Source: Clostridium sp. (GTDB lineage: Bacteria > Bacillota > Clostridia > Lachnospirales > Lachnospiraceae). Taken from it: a stretch of 64,000 bases of DNA. Where the stretch lies: contig JAGZZT010000015.1 of assembly GCA_018377235.1 (NCBI GenBank), positions 62,001 to 126,000 on the forward strand. The letters are read 5' to 3'. The stretch's first letter is position 1; every line of letters starts with the position of its first letter. Positions 34,630-42,381 of this stretch are shown here, one piece after another. Under the pieces are notes generated by a model, which had not been told where the DNA came from, made no database searches, and worked only from the letters and a program-made list of their open reading frames with translations. The translations under genes were made by a program, and so were the position numbers.

Positions 34630-35514
34630 CTATACTGGTTCTGCTCCAGCCAGCTTTAAGAATTCTGCCATCTCCCCGGTGATCCACTTGTCTTTATGAT
34701 ATACGATTTGACGCCAGACCTGCATGTGAAACCCTTTTACATTCAGAGCAGCCAGACTGCCCGCCTCAATATCACGGCGGACGGAAAAGAAGGGAAGCAG
34801 GGAAATGCCGGCGTTTTCCCGCAGCATATGGACGATGAAATCTGTATTTCCAATTTCCAGAAAAGGGCGGATCTGTTTTCCATAGGCAGCCAGATACTGA
34901 TCTAAAATATGACGGTAGCTGGCTGCTTTTTCTGTGAGCAGAAAGGGGTGGGAAATGACTTCGTCCAGTTTGAGGCTGGAGCGGCCTGCCAGCGGATGGA
35001 CAGACGAGGCCGCGAAGACAATATCCTCTGGTTTCTCAAGTACTTTAATCCATCTCCGATCGGAGATCCGTTTGTCAAGAAAGTATACAATATCCAACGA
35101 GTTGTCGTTGAGCTTGTCTAAAAGAGCTTTGGGAGAGTCGATCGCTACGCTGACATTCACCTTGGGAAAGCGCCGGTGGTACTCAGAAAGGATCGGTGGA
35201 AGCAGAGAGGAGCAGAGGGATTCGATGGTTCCCAGAGCCAGACTTCCTGTCAACTCTCTGGTATCAGAGAGGGAACATTTAATCTCCTCCAGATCTTTCA
35301 TCAGGGTGACAGCGTACTGGTAGAACTGTTCTCCCCGCTCGGTCAGGCTGATCTGCTTGCCGATTCGGTCAAACAGGCGGACGCCCAGTTCTTCTTCCAG
35401 ATTTTTGATTTGAATGGTAACAGTACCCTGGGAATAGTTCAGCTTTTTGGCTGCCTTTGAAAAGCTTTTCAGCTGCGCCGCCTGAAGAAAGGTGGCAATT
35501 TCACGAAATTCCAT
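34630..35514 (-). CDS. LysR family transcriptional regulator
   Basis: 294 residues. The N-terminal winged helix-turn-helix has FLQAAQLKSFSKAAKKLNYS, then VTIQIKNLEEELGVRLFDRI. The periplasmic-binding-like effector domain spans about 90-290. CAGGAG precedes ATG 35514. It is divergent from the cysteine desulfidase gene with 330 bp between starts, the standard arrangement for a LysR regulator and its target. It probably controls that gene in response to a sulfur amino acid or related metabolite, which is inference. Confidence 0.9.
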   Translation of the reverse strand: MEFREIATFLQAAQLKSFSKAAKKLNYSQGTVTIQIKNLEEELGVRLFDRIGKQISLTERGEQFYQYAVTLMKDLEEIKCSLSDTRELTGSLALGTIESLCSSLLPPILSEYHRRFPKVNVSVAIDSPKALLDKLNDNSLDIVYFLDKRISDRRWIKVLEKPEDIVFAASSVHPLAGRSSLKLDEVISHPFLLTEKAASYRHILDQYLAAYGKQIRPFLEIGNTDFIVHMLRENAGISLLPFFSVRRDIEAGSLAALNVKGFHMQVWRQIVYHKDKWITGEMAEFLKLAGAEPV

Positions 35515-35604
35515 GTTTTCTCCTGTTTTTTCATCTTTTCTTCTTTCATCAGATGATAAAATAATAATTTAAAAATATTAAACGATTTCTTTAAAACCTT
35601 AAAT

Positions 35605-35633
35605 TTTACATTCCAATACTCCTATACTATAAT
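35605..35633 (+). promoter_or_regulatory. Promoter for the cysteine desulfidase gene
   Basis: TTTACA (35605-35610), 17 bp, TATAAT (35628-35633). The predicted leader is about 200 nt and carries a terminator-like hairpin. Confidence 0.7.
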
Positions 35634-35664
35634 AGTTTTAAGAAGAGATCAAGAAAAAGAAAAC

Positions 35665-35753
35665 GGAAAGTTTTTACGCGTTGTTAAAAGAGCAGGGAAA
35701 GTTTTCCATGCTCCACCAAAAGCTTAGTCGCAGGGAAACTTTCCTGTTTTTTA
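35665..35753 (+). promoter_or_regulatory. Possible transcription attenuator in the desulfidase leader
   Basis: CAGGGAAAGTTT (35693-35704) pairs with AAACTTTCCTG (35737-35747), which runs into a six-T tract (to 35753): an intrinsic terminator inside the leader. A second copy of GGAAAGTTTT at 35665-35674 could pair with the same 3' arm. Two competing partners for one arm suggest conditional termination. Confidence 0.5.
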
Positions 35754-35843
35754 AGGGGCGCGACGATTATTGCTGGAAAATCCAACATAAAGAGGCAGTT
35801 AAAAGAAAAGTTAAAATAGAAATGAGAAAAGAGGGAAGGAAGT

Positions 35844-37142
35844 ATGGAACGAACAGACAGCAGATATCAGGCTTATATGAATATTTTGAAGGAGGAGCTG
35901 ATCCCGGCTATGGGGTGTACGGAGCCCATTGCTCTGGCCTATGGGGCGGCGGTAGCCAGGGAAGAATTAGGCGCGTTTCCAGAACGGGTGACAGTAGGAG
36001 TCAGCGGAAGTATTTTAAAAAATGTCAAGTCTGTGATTGTCCCTCATACAGGCCATATGAAGGGAATCGCGGCAGCGGCAGCGGCCGGAATTGTAGCCGG
36101 AGATGCGAAAAAGGAACTGGAGGTGATTTCCCAGGTATCAGAGGAACAGATAGAAGAAATCAGACAGTTTCTGGAGCGTACAGATATTCAGGTAGAACAC
36201 ATTGACAATGGCCTTATGTTTGAGATCTTGATTACCATGTACAGGGGGGAAGACTGGTCCAGAGTAAGAATTGCCAACTACCACACCAATGTAGTTCTTA
36301 TTGAGAAAAACGGTGTGGTGAAAAAAGAAGTGAAGGTGGAGGGAGAGTCAGAGAAGGGACTGACGGATCGCTCCTGTCTTTCCATGGAGGGAATCTGGGA
36401 TTTTATCAATACGGCAGAGCTGGATGATTTAAAGGAAGTTCTGCAGCTTCAGGCCAGCTATAACATGGCGATTGCCAGAGAAGGAATGATTCATTCCTAT
36501 GGCGCCAATGTGGGAAAAAGCCTGGCTTCCTGCGTAGAAAGCCGAAAAGCGGATTCTGACACAGATATTTCAATTCTGGCCAGGGCGATGGCTGCCGCTG
36601 GCTCCGACGCCAGGATGGATGGCTGTGAGCTTCCGGTAGTGATTAATTCCGGAAGCGGAAACCAGGGGATCACCGTCTCTGTGCCAGTTCTTGTGTATGC
36701 GGAACGTCTGCACGCCGGGGAGGAGAGGACGTACCGGGCCTTAGCTCTGTCTAATTTAACGGCAATTTACCAGAAGACGCCGATTGGCCGTCTGTCCGCC
36801 TTCTGCGGAGCCGTCAGTGCGGGAGCCGGGGCAGGAGCAGGAATCGCCTACTTAAAGGGAGGAGATTTCGGGGCTGTGTGCCGGACAGTGAGCAACACTC
36901 TGGCTGTTACTCCGGGCATGATCTGCGATGGAGCCAAGCCGTCCTGTGCGGGAAAGATCGCTATGGCTGTGGAGGCGGGAATCATGGGATGCCGTATGAA
37001 CGCTGATGGTGAGAAATTCCTCTGCGGAGATGGAATTGTCGGGGAGGATGCAGACGAGACTATCAGCAACACAGGAAGAGTTGCCAGAGAGGGAATGCGG
37101 GCTACCAACGATACCATTATAAAGATTATGATTGGGGACTAG
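35844..37142 (+). CDS. cyuA: L-cysteine desulfidase / UPF0597 family protein
   Basis: 432 residues, the family length. MGCTEPIALAYGAA near residue 24 holds the first conserved Cys; later ones are in SAFCGAVSAG and ICDGAKPSCAGKIA, which fits the labile [4Fe-4S] cluster of this group. SGSILKNVKSVIVPHTGHMK is also typical. Members break L-cysteine to pyruvate, ammonia and sulfide, and resemble the serine dehydratase alpha chain. AGGGAAGGAAG precedes ATG 35844. The divergent LysR gene and the leader hairpin suggest tight control. Confidence 0.88.
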   Translation: MERTDSRYQAYMNILKEELIPAMGCTEPIALAYGAAVAREELGAFPERVTVGVSGSILKNVKSVIVPHTGHMKGIAAAAAAGIVAGDAKKELEVISQVSEEQIEEIRQFLERTDIQVEHIDNGLMFEILITMYRGEDWSRVRIANYHTNVVLIEKNGVVKKEVKVEGESEKGLTDRSCLSMEGIWDFINTAELDDLKEVLQLQASYNMAIAREGMIHSYGANVGKSLASCVESRKADSDTDISILARAMAAAGSDARMDGCELPVVINSGSGNQGITVSVPVLVYAERLHAGEERTYRALALSNLTAIYQKTPIGRLSAFCGAVSAGAGAGAGIAYLKGGDFGAVCRTVSNTLAVTPGMICDGAKPSCAGKIAMAVEAGIMGCRMNADGEKFLCGDGIVGEDADETISNTGRVAREGMRATNDTIIKIMIGD

Positions 37143-37212
37143 CGGAAGAAAAAATTTCCTTATTTCTAGTGATTGACGTTTGGCTGGAGAATCCTTTTTC
37201 GATTTTCCGCTC

Positions 37213-37241
37213 TTGACAGGCGCCGTCCTGTCCGCTATAAT
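37213..37241 (+). promoter_or_regulatory. Consensus sigma-A promoter with no coding gene behind it
   Basis: TTGACA (37213-37218), exactly 17 bp, TATAAT (37236-37241): a perfect consensus. The next confident start codon is almost 600 bp away, with two terminator hairpins between, so the product should be an RNA. Confidence 0.8.
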
Positions 37242-37247
37242 AATCGG

Positions 37248-37534
37248 CATACAGAAAATGAAGAAAAGGCAGGTGTGTTGATGTCGGCAGGTTCTGAAAA
37301 GACCGAGAACAACTAATTTCATAGAGAAGGGAGATATACGCTCTATACGGGGATGTGCTTTGGCATATTCTTTGTTTCGCGTACCCCTTTTCCGGTAATT
37401 GCTACCGGTTGTTTCTGCCTGCAGACGGCTGTATACACTGAAATAGATGAATCTTATCGAAACGAATCAGGAGATTTGGGAGATGGGAGGCTCAGGACGT
37501 ATCGCTCAGTTTGGCGATGCGTCCTTTTGGATTC
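37248..37534 (+). ncRNA. Candidate structured non-coding RNA, class not recognised
   Basis: The stretch has a consensus promoter just before it and a terminator at its end: GGACGTATCGC pairs with GCGATGCGTCC (about 37495-37524), then TTTT. In between, ATACAG (37249-37254) can pair with CTGTAT (37429-37434) and AGGCAG (37267-37272) with CTGCCT (37415-37420), closing a domain. Local hairpins inside it are GTTCT/AGAAC (37291-37310), ATAGAG/CTCTAT (37321-37346) and CCGGTA/TACCGG (37392-37408). No reading frame with a ribosome site fits. I cannot match it to tmRNA, RNase P, SRP or any riboswitch consensus I know. Confidence 0.55.
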
Positions 37535-37674
37535 ATGGGAAATATTTCGATGAATCAAGACTGCCGAACGCGCATATCCGCGCGCTGGGAGCTTGGCCTA
37601 TTCCAAAACGTTCTGGAACGCGCGCTGGAAAACGCGCGGGCTTTCTACGGATGAAGGACGAGATAAGAAAAGGA

Positions 37675-37723
37675 AAACGCAGGTTTTGTCTGAGTCAGGC
37701 AGAAGCTGCGTTTTCGCGTCTTT
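37675..37723 (+). terminator. Second terminator-like hairpin before the MutS2-like gene
   Basis: AAAACGCAG and CTGCGTTTT pair around a loop of about 23 bases and are followed by a T-rich stretch. From 37535 to 37674 there are further GC-rich inverted repeats (ATTCAT/ATGAAT and runs of CGCGCG) but no supported gene. Confidence 0.55.
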
Positions 37724-37829
37724 GGGAGATAATGGTTCGGAAAAAAGTGAGAGAAAGCAGATGGAGAAAAATAAGGCTGAAATCAGCCGGAAAGCTCTGA
37801 AAAGCGAAGAAAAAAGGAGAGAATTGCAA

Positions 37830-39743
37830 ATGGCAGATACAGAAGCAGTATTAGAATTTAATAAAATAAAAGAAATATGGAAGGAACTGGCTCTGACTGA
37901 GTGGGCCAGAGAGCAGATTGACGAGGCCGGCCCGCTGATGGAGGAGACGAAGGTGCGGGCCAGACTGCGGGAGACGACGGAAGCCAGGAAAATGATGGAA
38001 GCTTACGGCCAGCCGCCTCTCGTGTCCCTGGAGGGCGTGAAGGAGTGGATGAAAACGGCGGAGATCGGAGGCTGTCTGACGCCGGATCAGCTGGAGGGAG
38101 TGGAGCGGGCGCTGGCGGCCGTTTCCAGAATGAAGCAGTATTTAAACAGGGGAAAGGCCGCAGGCATTTCCATGGCCTGGTACGAGGAAAATCTGGACAG
38201 CTGCGAGGAATTGAGAACGTCTATCCACGAACAGATCCGAAACGGCCGGGTGGACGATAACGCGTCTAAGCTTCTGAAATCCTGCCGCATGGATATGGAG
38301 CGAGAGGAGCGGGCCATGAGAGAAAAGGCCGACGCGGCCATCCGGGCCAACAAGGCATACATGGCCGACAGCTTCAGCACTATGAGAAACGGCCGCATGT
38401 GCATTCCTGTAAAGGCGGAGTTTAAAAACAGGATTAAGGGAACCATTATCGGACAGTCTGCCACAGGAAGCACCGTCTTCCTGGAGCCGGCCTCAGCGGC
38501 TCGCCACGCAGAAGCGCTGGAGCTGTTAAGGATTCAGGAGGAAAACGAGGTGTCCCGCATTCTTTATGTTCTGACAGGATTTGTGTACGACTGCCGGGAA
38601 ATCATGGAACAGAACATCCGTACCATGGAAAAGCTGGATTTCATGTTTTCCAGAGGAAAGCTGAGTTTCCAGTACGACGGGACGGAGCCGTCCATCAACC
38701 TGGAAAGAAGAATTGTCCTGAAGGACGGACGCCACCCGCTGATGGAGAAAAGCGTCAGCGTCCCGCTGCAGTTTTCTATGGGAGAAGGAGTAAACGGAAT
38801 CGTTATCACAGGGCCTAATACAGGCGGAAAGACCGTGGCCATCAAGACTGTGGCTCTAAACTGCATGATGGCCCAGTCAGGCCTTCACACGGCCTGCAGA
38901 GAGGCGGATATCTGCATGAATTCCAATTTTCTCTGCGACATTGGGGACGGGCAGAGCCTGTCGGAGAATCTCTCCACCTTTTCCGCTCACATCGCCAATG
39001 TGCTGGATATCCTGAAAAAGGCGGGAAAAGACAGCCTGGTAGTCATGGACGAGCTGGGCTCCGGCACGGATCCGGCGGAGGGCATGGGCATCGCCGTAGC
39101 GATTTTAGAGGAGCTGAAAAAGAGCGGCGCGCTGTTTCTGGCAACGACTCATTATCCGGAGGTAAAGCGGTACGCCGACAGGACGTCCGGCATTTTAAAC
39201 GCCCGCATGACCTTTGACAAGGAGAGCTTAAAGCCCACCTACCAGCTGGTTATCGGAGAGGCAGGAGAAAGCTGCGCCTTCTACATTGCGGGAAAGATGG
39301 GAATGCCGGAGGAAATGCTTAAAAACGCGGCCAGAGCGGCCTATGGCTCAGAAGAACTTCCGGAAGCGCTAAGAAAACAGATTTCAGAAAACAGCCTGGC
39401 AAAGGAGAGAACGGGAGGAATCAGAAAGGCGAAAAAGACAGCCGGGACAGGGGCGAAAGCGCCAAAGTACCATCTGGGAGATAGCGTAATGGTGCTGCCA
39501 GATAAAAAGATCGGAATCGTCTGCCAGCCGGAGAATGAGAAAGGCGTCCTGCGGGTTCAGCTGCCCGGTAAGAAGATTTATATTAACCACAAGCGGGTGA
39601 AGCTCCATGTGCCCGCCGATCGGCTCTACCCTGAGGACTACGATTTTTCCATTATTTTCGATACGGTGGAGAACCGGAAGCTGCGCCATCAGGTAGAGCG
39701 GGGGAAGATGATAGAGGGGGAGATTGTGGAGGAGACAGTGTAA
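37830..39743 (+). CDS. MutS2-like ATPase without Smr domain
   Basis: 637 residues. Core and clamp region, then a MutS-type ATPase: Walker A GPNTGGKT near residue 328, DGQSLSENLSTFSAH, Walker B VVMDELGSGTDPAEG and TTHYPEVKRY. A KOW-like segment follows (YHLGDSVMVLPDKKIGIV) and the protein ends at ENRKLRHQVERGKMIEGEIV, with no Smr endonuclease domain, so it is shorter than full MutS2 (about 780 residues). ATG 37830 is chosen because AAGGAGA lies nine bases upstream and homology starts there. It may act on branched DNA or stalled ribosomes like MutS2; this is inference. Confidence 0.85.
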   Translation: MADTEAVLEFNKIKEIWKELALTEWAREQIDEAGPLMEETKVRARLRETTEARKMMEAYGQPPLVSLEGVKEWMKTAEIGGCLTPDQLEGVERALAAVSRMKQYLNRGKAAGISMAWYEENLDSCEELRTSIHEQIRNGRVDDNASKLLKSCRMDMEREERAMREKADAAIRANKAYMADSFSTMRNGRMCIPVKAEFKNRIKGTIIGQSATGSTVFLEPASAARHAEALELLRIQEENEVSRILYVLTGFVYDCREIMEQNIRTMEKLDFMFSRGKLSFQYDGTEPSINLERRIVLKDGRHPLMEKSVSVPLQFSMGEGVNGIVITGPNTGGKTVAIKTVALNCMMAQSGLHTACREADICMNSNFLCDIGDGQSLSENLSTFSAHIANVLDILKKAGKDSLVVMDELGSGTDPAEGMGIAVAILEELKKSGALFLATTHYPEVKRYADRTSGILNARMTFDKESLKPTYQLVIGEAGESCAFYIAGKMGMPEEMLKNAARAAYGSEELPEALRKQISENSLAKERTGGIRKAKKTAGTGAKAPKYHLGDSVMVLPDKKIGIVCQPENEKGVLRVQLPGKKIYINHKRVKLHVPADRLYPEDYDFSIIFDTVENRKLRHQVERGKMIEGEIVEETV

Positions 39744-39838
39744 AAGAGCGGTAAAAGGGGAAGATGAGATAAGAAGAGACGAAAAAAGGGGCGGTTTGAA
39801 CAATGGAAACCGTCCCGATTTGAAGCTGTGAATTGATT

Positions 39839-40387
39839 TTACCCTTCCATCTGCCTTCCCAGGAATCCGGCGGCTGTGGAGGCCAGCTTCAGCTCTGTCT
39901 CTGAAAATTTTGCCCGCGGCTCCCGGCTTAACAGGATGACGGAGCCAATGGCATCTCCCTCGCAGATAATCGGCACGATGACCTGCGCAGTGGCTCCCTC
40001 CGGTTCGTCTGGGGTAATGGGAATAAAGCCTCTGTCGTCTTTGCCTGCCGTCACAATTTGCCGCTCCCCGATCAGACCCTCCAGCTGGCGGCTGATGGAT
40101 TTCTGGAGATAGTCCTTTCTGGAGCCGCCTGACACGGCAATGACCTGATCCCTGTCTGTGATGCAGACCATCAGGCCGGTACTCTGGGCCATAGCCTCCG
40201 CATACTGGGAAGAGAAGGCTGTCAGCTCCATCATGGGAGAATATTTTTTCAGGATAATTTCTCCCTCCCGATCTGTAAATATCTCCAGAGGTGTCCCCTC
40301 GCGAAGACGCAGAGTCCGCCGTATTTCCTTGGGGATGACAACCCGCCCTAAATCGTCGATTCTTCTTACAATTCCAGTCGCTTTCAT
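39839..40387 (-). CDS. spoVT: Stage V sporulation protein T
   Basis: 182 residues. The N-terminal AbrB-type swapped-hairpin DNA-binding domain (KATGIVRRIDDLGRVVIPKE, then RRTLRLREGTPLEIF) is joined to a C-terminal GAF-like domain (about 55-180). SpoVT tunes sigma-G-dependent genes in the forespore. ATG 40387 is chosen since GGAGG lies eight bases upstream; five extra residues would be added by the start at 40402. Length matches the family. The toxin/antitoxin pair lies upstream on the same strand. Confidence 0.95.
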   Translation of the reverse strand: MKATGIVRRIDDLGRVVIPKEIRRTLRLREGTPLEIFTDREGEIILKKYSPMMELTAFSSQYAEAMAQSTGLMVCITDRDQVIAVSGGSRKDYLQKSISRQLEGLIGERQIVTAGKDDRGFIPITPDEPEGATAQVIVPIICEGDAIGSVILLSREPRAKFSETELKLASTAAGFLGRQMEG

Positions 40388-40475
40388 ATAAAAATCCTCC
40401 ATTTAACATCGCTTTTCCTGATATCATCATTTCTGGAAATAGTATCTGTAGATGGAGGGATTTTATACATCTTTA

Positions 40476-40739
40476 TTAGTGATCTGCGCAATGATATTTG
40501 CATGAGATAATGTATACATTCTGTTCATCTATTTTATAAACCAGCCTGTCTTTTTCGTTAATTCTCCGGCTCCAAAATCCGGCTAACTCGCCTAACAGTG
40601 GTTCAGGTTTTCCTAAACCGGAATTTCCGTTTCTGCAGATATCTTCAATGAGTTTGTTGATTTTTTTCAAGGTTTTTTTGTCCTCGGTCTGCCAGTAGAT
40701 GTAATCAGTCCAGCCGTTTTGGGTAAACACTTTATTCAT
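40476..40739 (-). CDS. yoeB: YoeB-family ribosome-dependent mRNA interferase toxin
   Basis: 87 residues, the standard Txe/YoeB length. Family features are the WTDYIYWQTEDKKTLKKINK start, LGKPEPLLGELAGFWSRRIN, DRLVYKIDEQNVYIISCKYH and the terminal His-containing tail; the Glu (GKPEPL), Arg (SRRI) and His-Tyr end are catalytic positions. The toxin cleaves mRNA in the ribosomal A site. Its start overlaps the antitoxin stop by 8 bp. Confidence 0.95.
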   Translation of the reverse strand: MNKVFTQNGWTDYIYWQTEDKKTLKKINKLIEDICRNGNSGLGKPEPLLGELAGFWSRRINEKDRLVYKIDEQNVYIISCKYHCADH

Positions 40740-40998
40740 TTGTGGTAACCTCGATGAGCTCTTTTACCTGATAGAAACCGTCTTCCAGCTGTTTTTTGGA
40801 CTCCATAAGCCATTTATAGTTGGTTTGGTTCCCCATAAGATGCATATTTTCAAGCATGTTGTTATAGGTCTTCTCTGATATCATTACGATATTTTTATTT
40901 TTTTTTCGGGTAACAATAAGCGTTTCAAAGTCGTCAGAGACTTTATCCATGCATTCTTTCATATGACCTCTTAATTCTGTATAATTAACTGCCAACAT
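40732..40998 (-). CDS. yefM: YefM/Phd-family antitoxin
   Basis: 88 residues. The N-terminal Phd/YefM DNA-binding fold (LAVNYTELRGHMKECMDKVS, TLIVTRKKNKNIVMISEKTY) represses the operon. The C-terminal helix neutralises the toxin. GGAGGGGA precedes ATG 40998. It comes before the toxin with an 8-bp overlap, and the promoter carries an inverted repeat that is a likely binding site. Confidence 0.94.
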   Translation of the reverse strand: MLAVNYTELRGHMKECMDKVSDDFETLIVTRKKNKNIVMISEKTYNNMLENMHLMGNQTNYKWLMESKKQLEDGFYQVKELIEVTTNE

Positions 40999-41024
40999 AT
41001 AATCCCCTCCTCTAAGGATAAAAC

Positions 41025-41074
41025 GTACAATTTTCTGTACTTATATTATAATATTCTGAAAGCTACGCTGTCAA
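41025..41074 (-). promoter_or_regulatory. Promoter and operator of the yefM-yoeB module
   Basis: On the minus strand TTGACA (41074-41069), 18 bp, TATAAT (41050-41045). The palindrome GTACAATTTTCTGTAC (41025-41040) sits at the predicted start of transcription, where YefM-type antitoxins bind to autoregulate. Confidence 0.7.
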
Positions 41075-41208
41075 CACAAAAGGAGGTTTTTTCAGCTATT
41101 ATTTCCTCTATGCGATACGCTTTCATTTTTTGAAAATAGTATGAGAAAAGAACAGAGATTTATACTATAATAAAGTTATTGCCGGAAAGGCCGGAAGGAG
41201 GAAGAAAG

Positions 41209-41664
41209 ATGAACGGGAAGGAAACAGAAAACCTAAAGTCATTGAAGCAGTTCTATGGGGAAGAACGCTCAGATGCCTATACACTGGAGGACTTGAGAAA
41301 CATCCTCCGTATTCTTCGCTCAGATGAGGGCTGCCCATGGGACAGGAAGCAGACCTTTGAAACCATGGTTCCCTGCGTTCTGGAGGAAGCCGGGGAGGTG
41401 GCCGAGGCCGTGAAAAATCAGGATATGGAGAACCTCTGCGAGGAGCTGGGAGACCTGCTGTTCCAGGTTGTGTTCTACTGCCAGATGGCAGAGGAACAGG
41501 GCCTTTTTACCTTCGAGGACGCGGCAGATGGAATCAGCCGGAAAATGGTCCGCAGGCATCCGAAAATCTTCGGAGGAGACCTTCTGGAAATGGACGGAAA
41601 TGAGGGAGATTTATGGGAACAGATAAAACAGGCTGAAAAGGCAAAAAACCATAAAACAACTTGA
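41209..41664 (+). CDS. mazG: MazG nucleotide pyrophosphohydrolase (single domain)
   Basis: 151 residues, one MazG domain rather than the two of the E. coli protein. It has RSDEGCPWDRKQTFETMVPC, the metal motif EEAGEVAEAV and the second acidic motif EELGDLLFQVVFYCQMAEE. It hydrolyses NTPs to NMP and pyrophosphate and may remove damaged nucleotides. GGAGG lies seven bases before ATG 41209. The stop overlaps the -35 box of the hup promoter. Confidence 0.93.
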   Translation: MNGKETENLKSLKQFYGEERSDAYTLEDLRNILRILRSDEGCPWDRKQTFETMVPCVLEEAGEVAEAVKNQDMENLCEELGDLLFQVVFYCQMAEEQGLFTFEDAADGISRKMVRRHPKIFGGDLLEMDGNEGDLWEQIKQAEKAKNHKTT

Positions 41665-41689
41665 CAAAGCAGGTATAAATGTATATAAA
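41661..41689 (+). promoter_or_regulatory. Promoter for hup
   Basis: TTGACA (41661-41666), 17 bp, TATAAA (41684-41689), starting inside the last codon of mazG and about 110 bp before hup. Confidence 0.75.
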
Positions 41690-41799
41690 TGTAAGGTAAG
41701 TAATAAGCGGTTTTTGAAGGAGTAATATTGCTGTTTTGGCCGTTCAGGCTTCATGGCAAGTAGAAGCTCAGTATAAGAAGATGCAGGAGGAATAAATCA

Positions 41800-42075
41800 A
41801 TGAACAAGACAGAGTTAATTGCAGCTGTAGCTGAGAAGGCAGAGATTTCCAAGAAGGACGCTGAGAAGGCAATCAAGGCTTTCACAGAGGCTGTTTCTGA
41901 GGAGTTAGTAAAAGGCGGCAAGATCCAGTTAGTTGGTTTTGGTACATTTGAAGTTTCTGAGAGAGCGGCAAGAGAGGGAAGAAACCCGAAGACAGGCGAG
42001 ACTATGCCTATCGCAGCTTCCAAGACACCAAAGTTTAAGGCTGGAAAAGCATTAAAGGATATGGTAAACGCATAA
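41800..42075 (+). CDS. hup: HU family DNA-binding protein
   Basis: 91 residues, classic HU. It has MNKTELIAAVAEKAEISKKD, LVGFGTFEVSERAAREGRNP (the DNA-gripping arm) and IAASKTPKFKAGKALKDMV. It bends and coats DNA. AGGAGG precedes ATG 41800. Codon use is strongly biased to preferred codons, as expected for an abundant protein. It heads the run into rqcP. Confidence 0.97.
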   Translation: MNKTELIAAVAEKAEISKKDAEKAIKAFTEAVSEELVKGGKIQLVGFGTFEVSERAAREGRNPKTGETMPIAASKTPKFKAGKALKDMVNA

Positions 42076-42079
42076 TCAC

Positions 42080-42319
42080 ATGAGATTAGATAAATTTTTA
42101 AAGGTTTCGCGTCTGATCAAACGCAGAACGGTGGCCAATGAGGCATGCGATGCAGGCCGTGTTCTGGTAGGCGGTAAGCCGGTTAAGGCGTCCTACGCTG
42201 TCAAGACAGGGGATATTATTGAGATCCAGTTTGGAGTTAAATCTGTCAAGGTCGAGGTGCTGGATGTAGCCGAGACGGTGCGCAAGGACGATGCGAAGGA
42301 ACTTTACCGCTATTTATAG
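42080..42319 (+). CDS. rqcP: S4-domain ribosome quality-control factor RqcP
   Basis: 79 residues, a lone S4 RNA-binding domain: MRLDKFLKVSRLIKRRTVAN, then EACDAGRVLVGGKPVKASYA and VKTGDIIEIQFG. RqcP (formerly YabO) helps RqcH add Ala tails to stalled nascent chains on the 50S subunit. It begins four bases after hup with only a weak ribosome site, so it is translationally coupled. A terminator follows. Confidence 0.93.
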   Translation: MRLDKFLKVSRLIKRRTVANEACDAGRVLVGGKPVKASYAVKTGDIIEIQFGVKSVKVEVLDVAETVRKDDAKELYRYL

Positions 42320-42329
42320 CATAAAGAGA

Positions 42330-42380
42330 CAAACCTCCTAATATATTTAACAGTAGTTAAATATGTCAGGAGGTTTTTTG
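42330..42380 (+). terminator. Terminator after rqcP, containing the yabP ribosome site
   Basis: AAACCTCCTAATATATTTAA pairs with the segment TTAAATATGTCAGGAGGTTT around a short loop, and a six-T tract follows. The AGGAGG in the 3' arm is also the only ribosome site for yabP, whose ATG is at 42382. Confidence 0.85.
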
Positions 42381-42381
42381 T

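Noticed and set aside
37248..37534. Identification of the RNA candidate as tmRNA or RNase P RNA.
   Set aside because: There is no tRNA-like end with a GTTCGAATC-type T-loop and CCA, no tag reading frame, and none of the conserved RNase P core sequences.
39384..40430. A 348-codon open frame on the minus strand across spoVT and the end of the MutS2-like gene.
   Set aside because: It is read out of frame over two well-supported genes; its residues match no family and it has no ribosome site.
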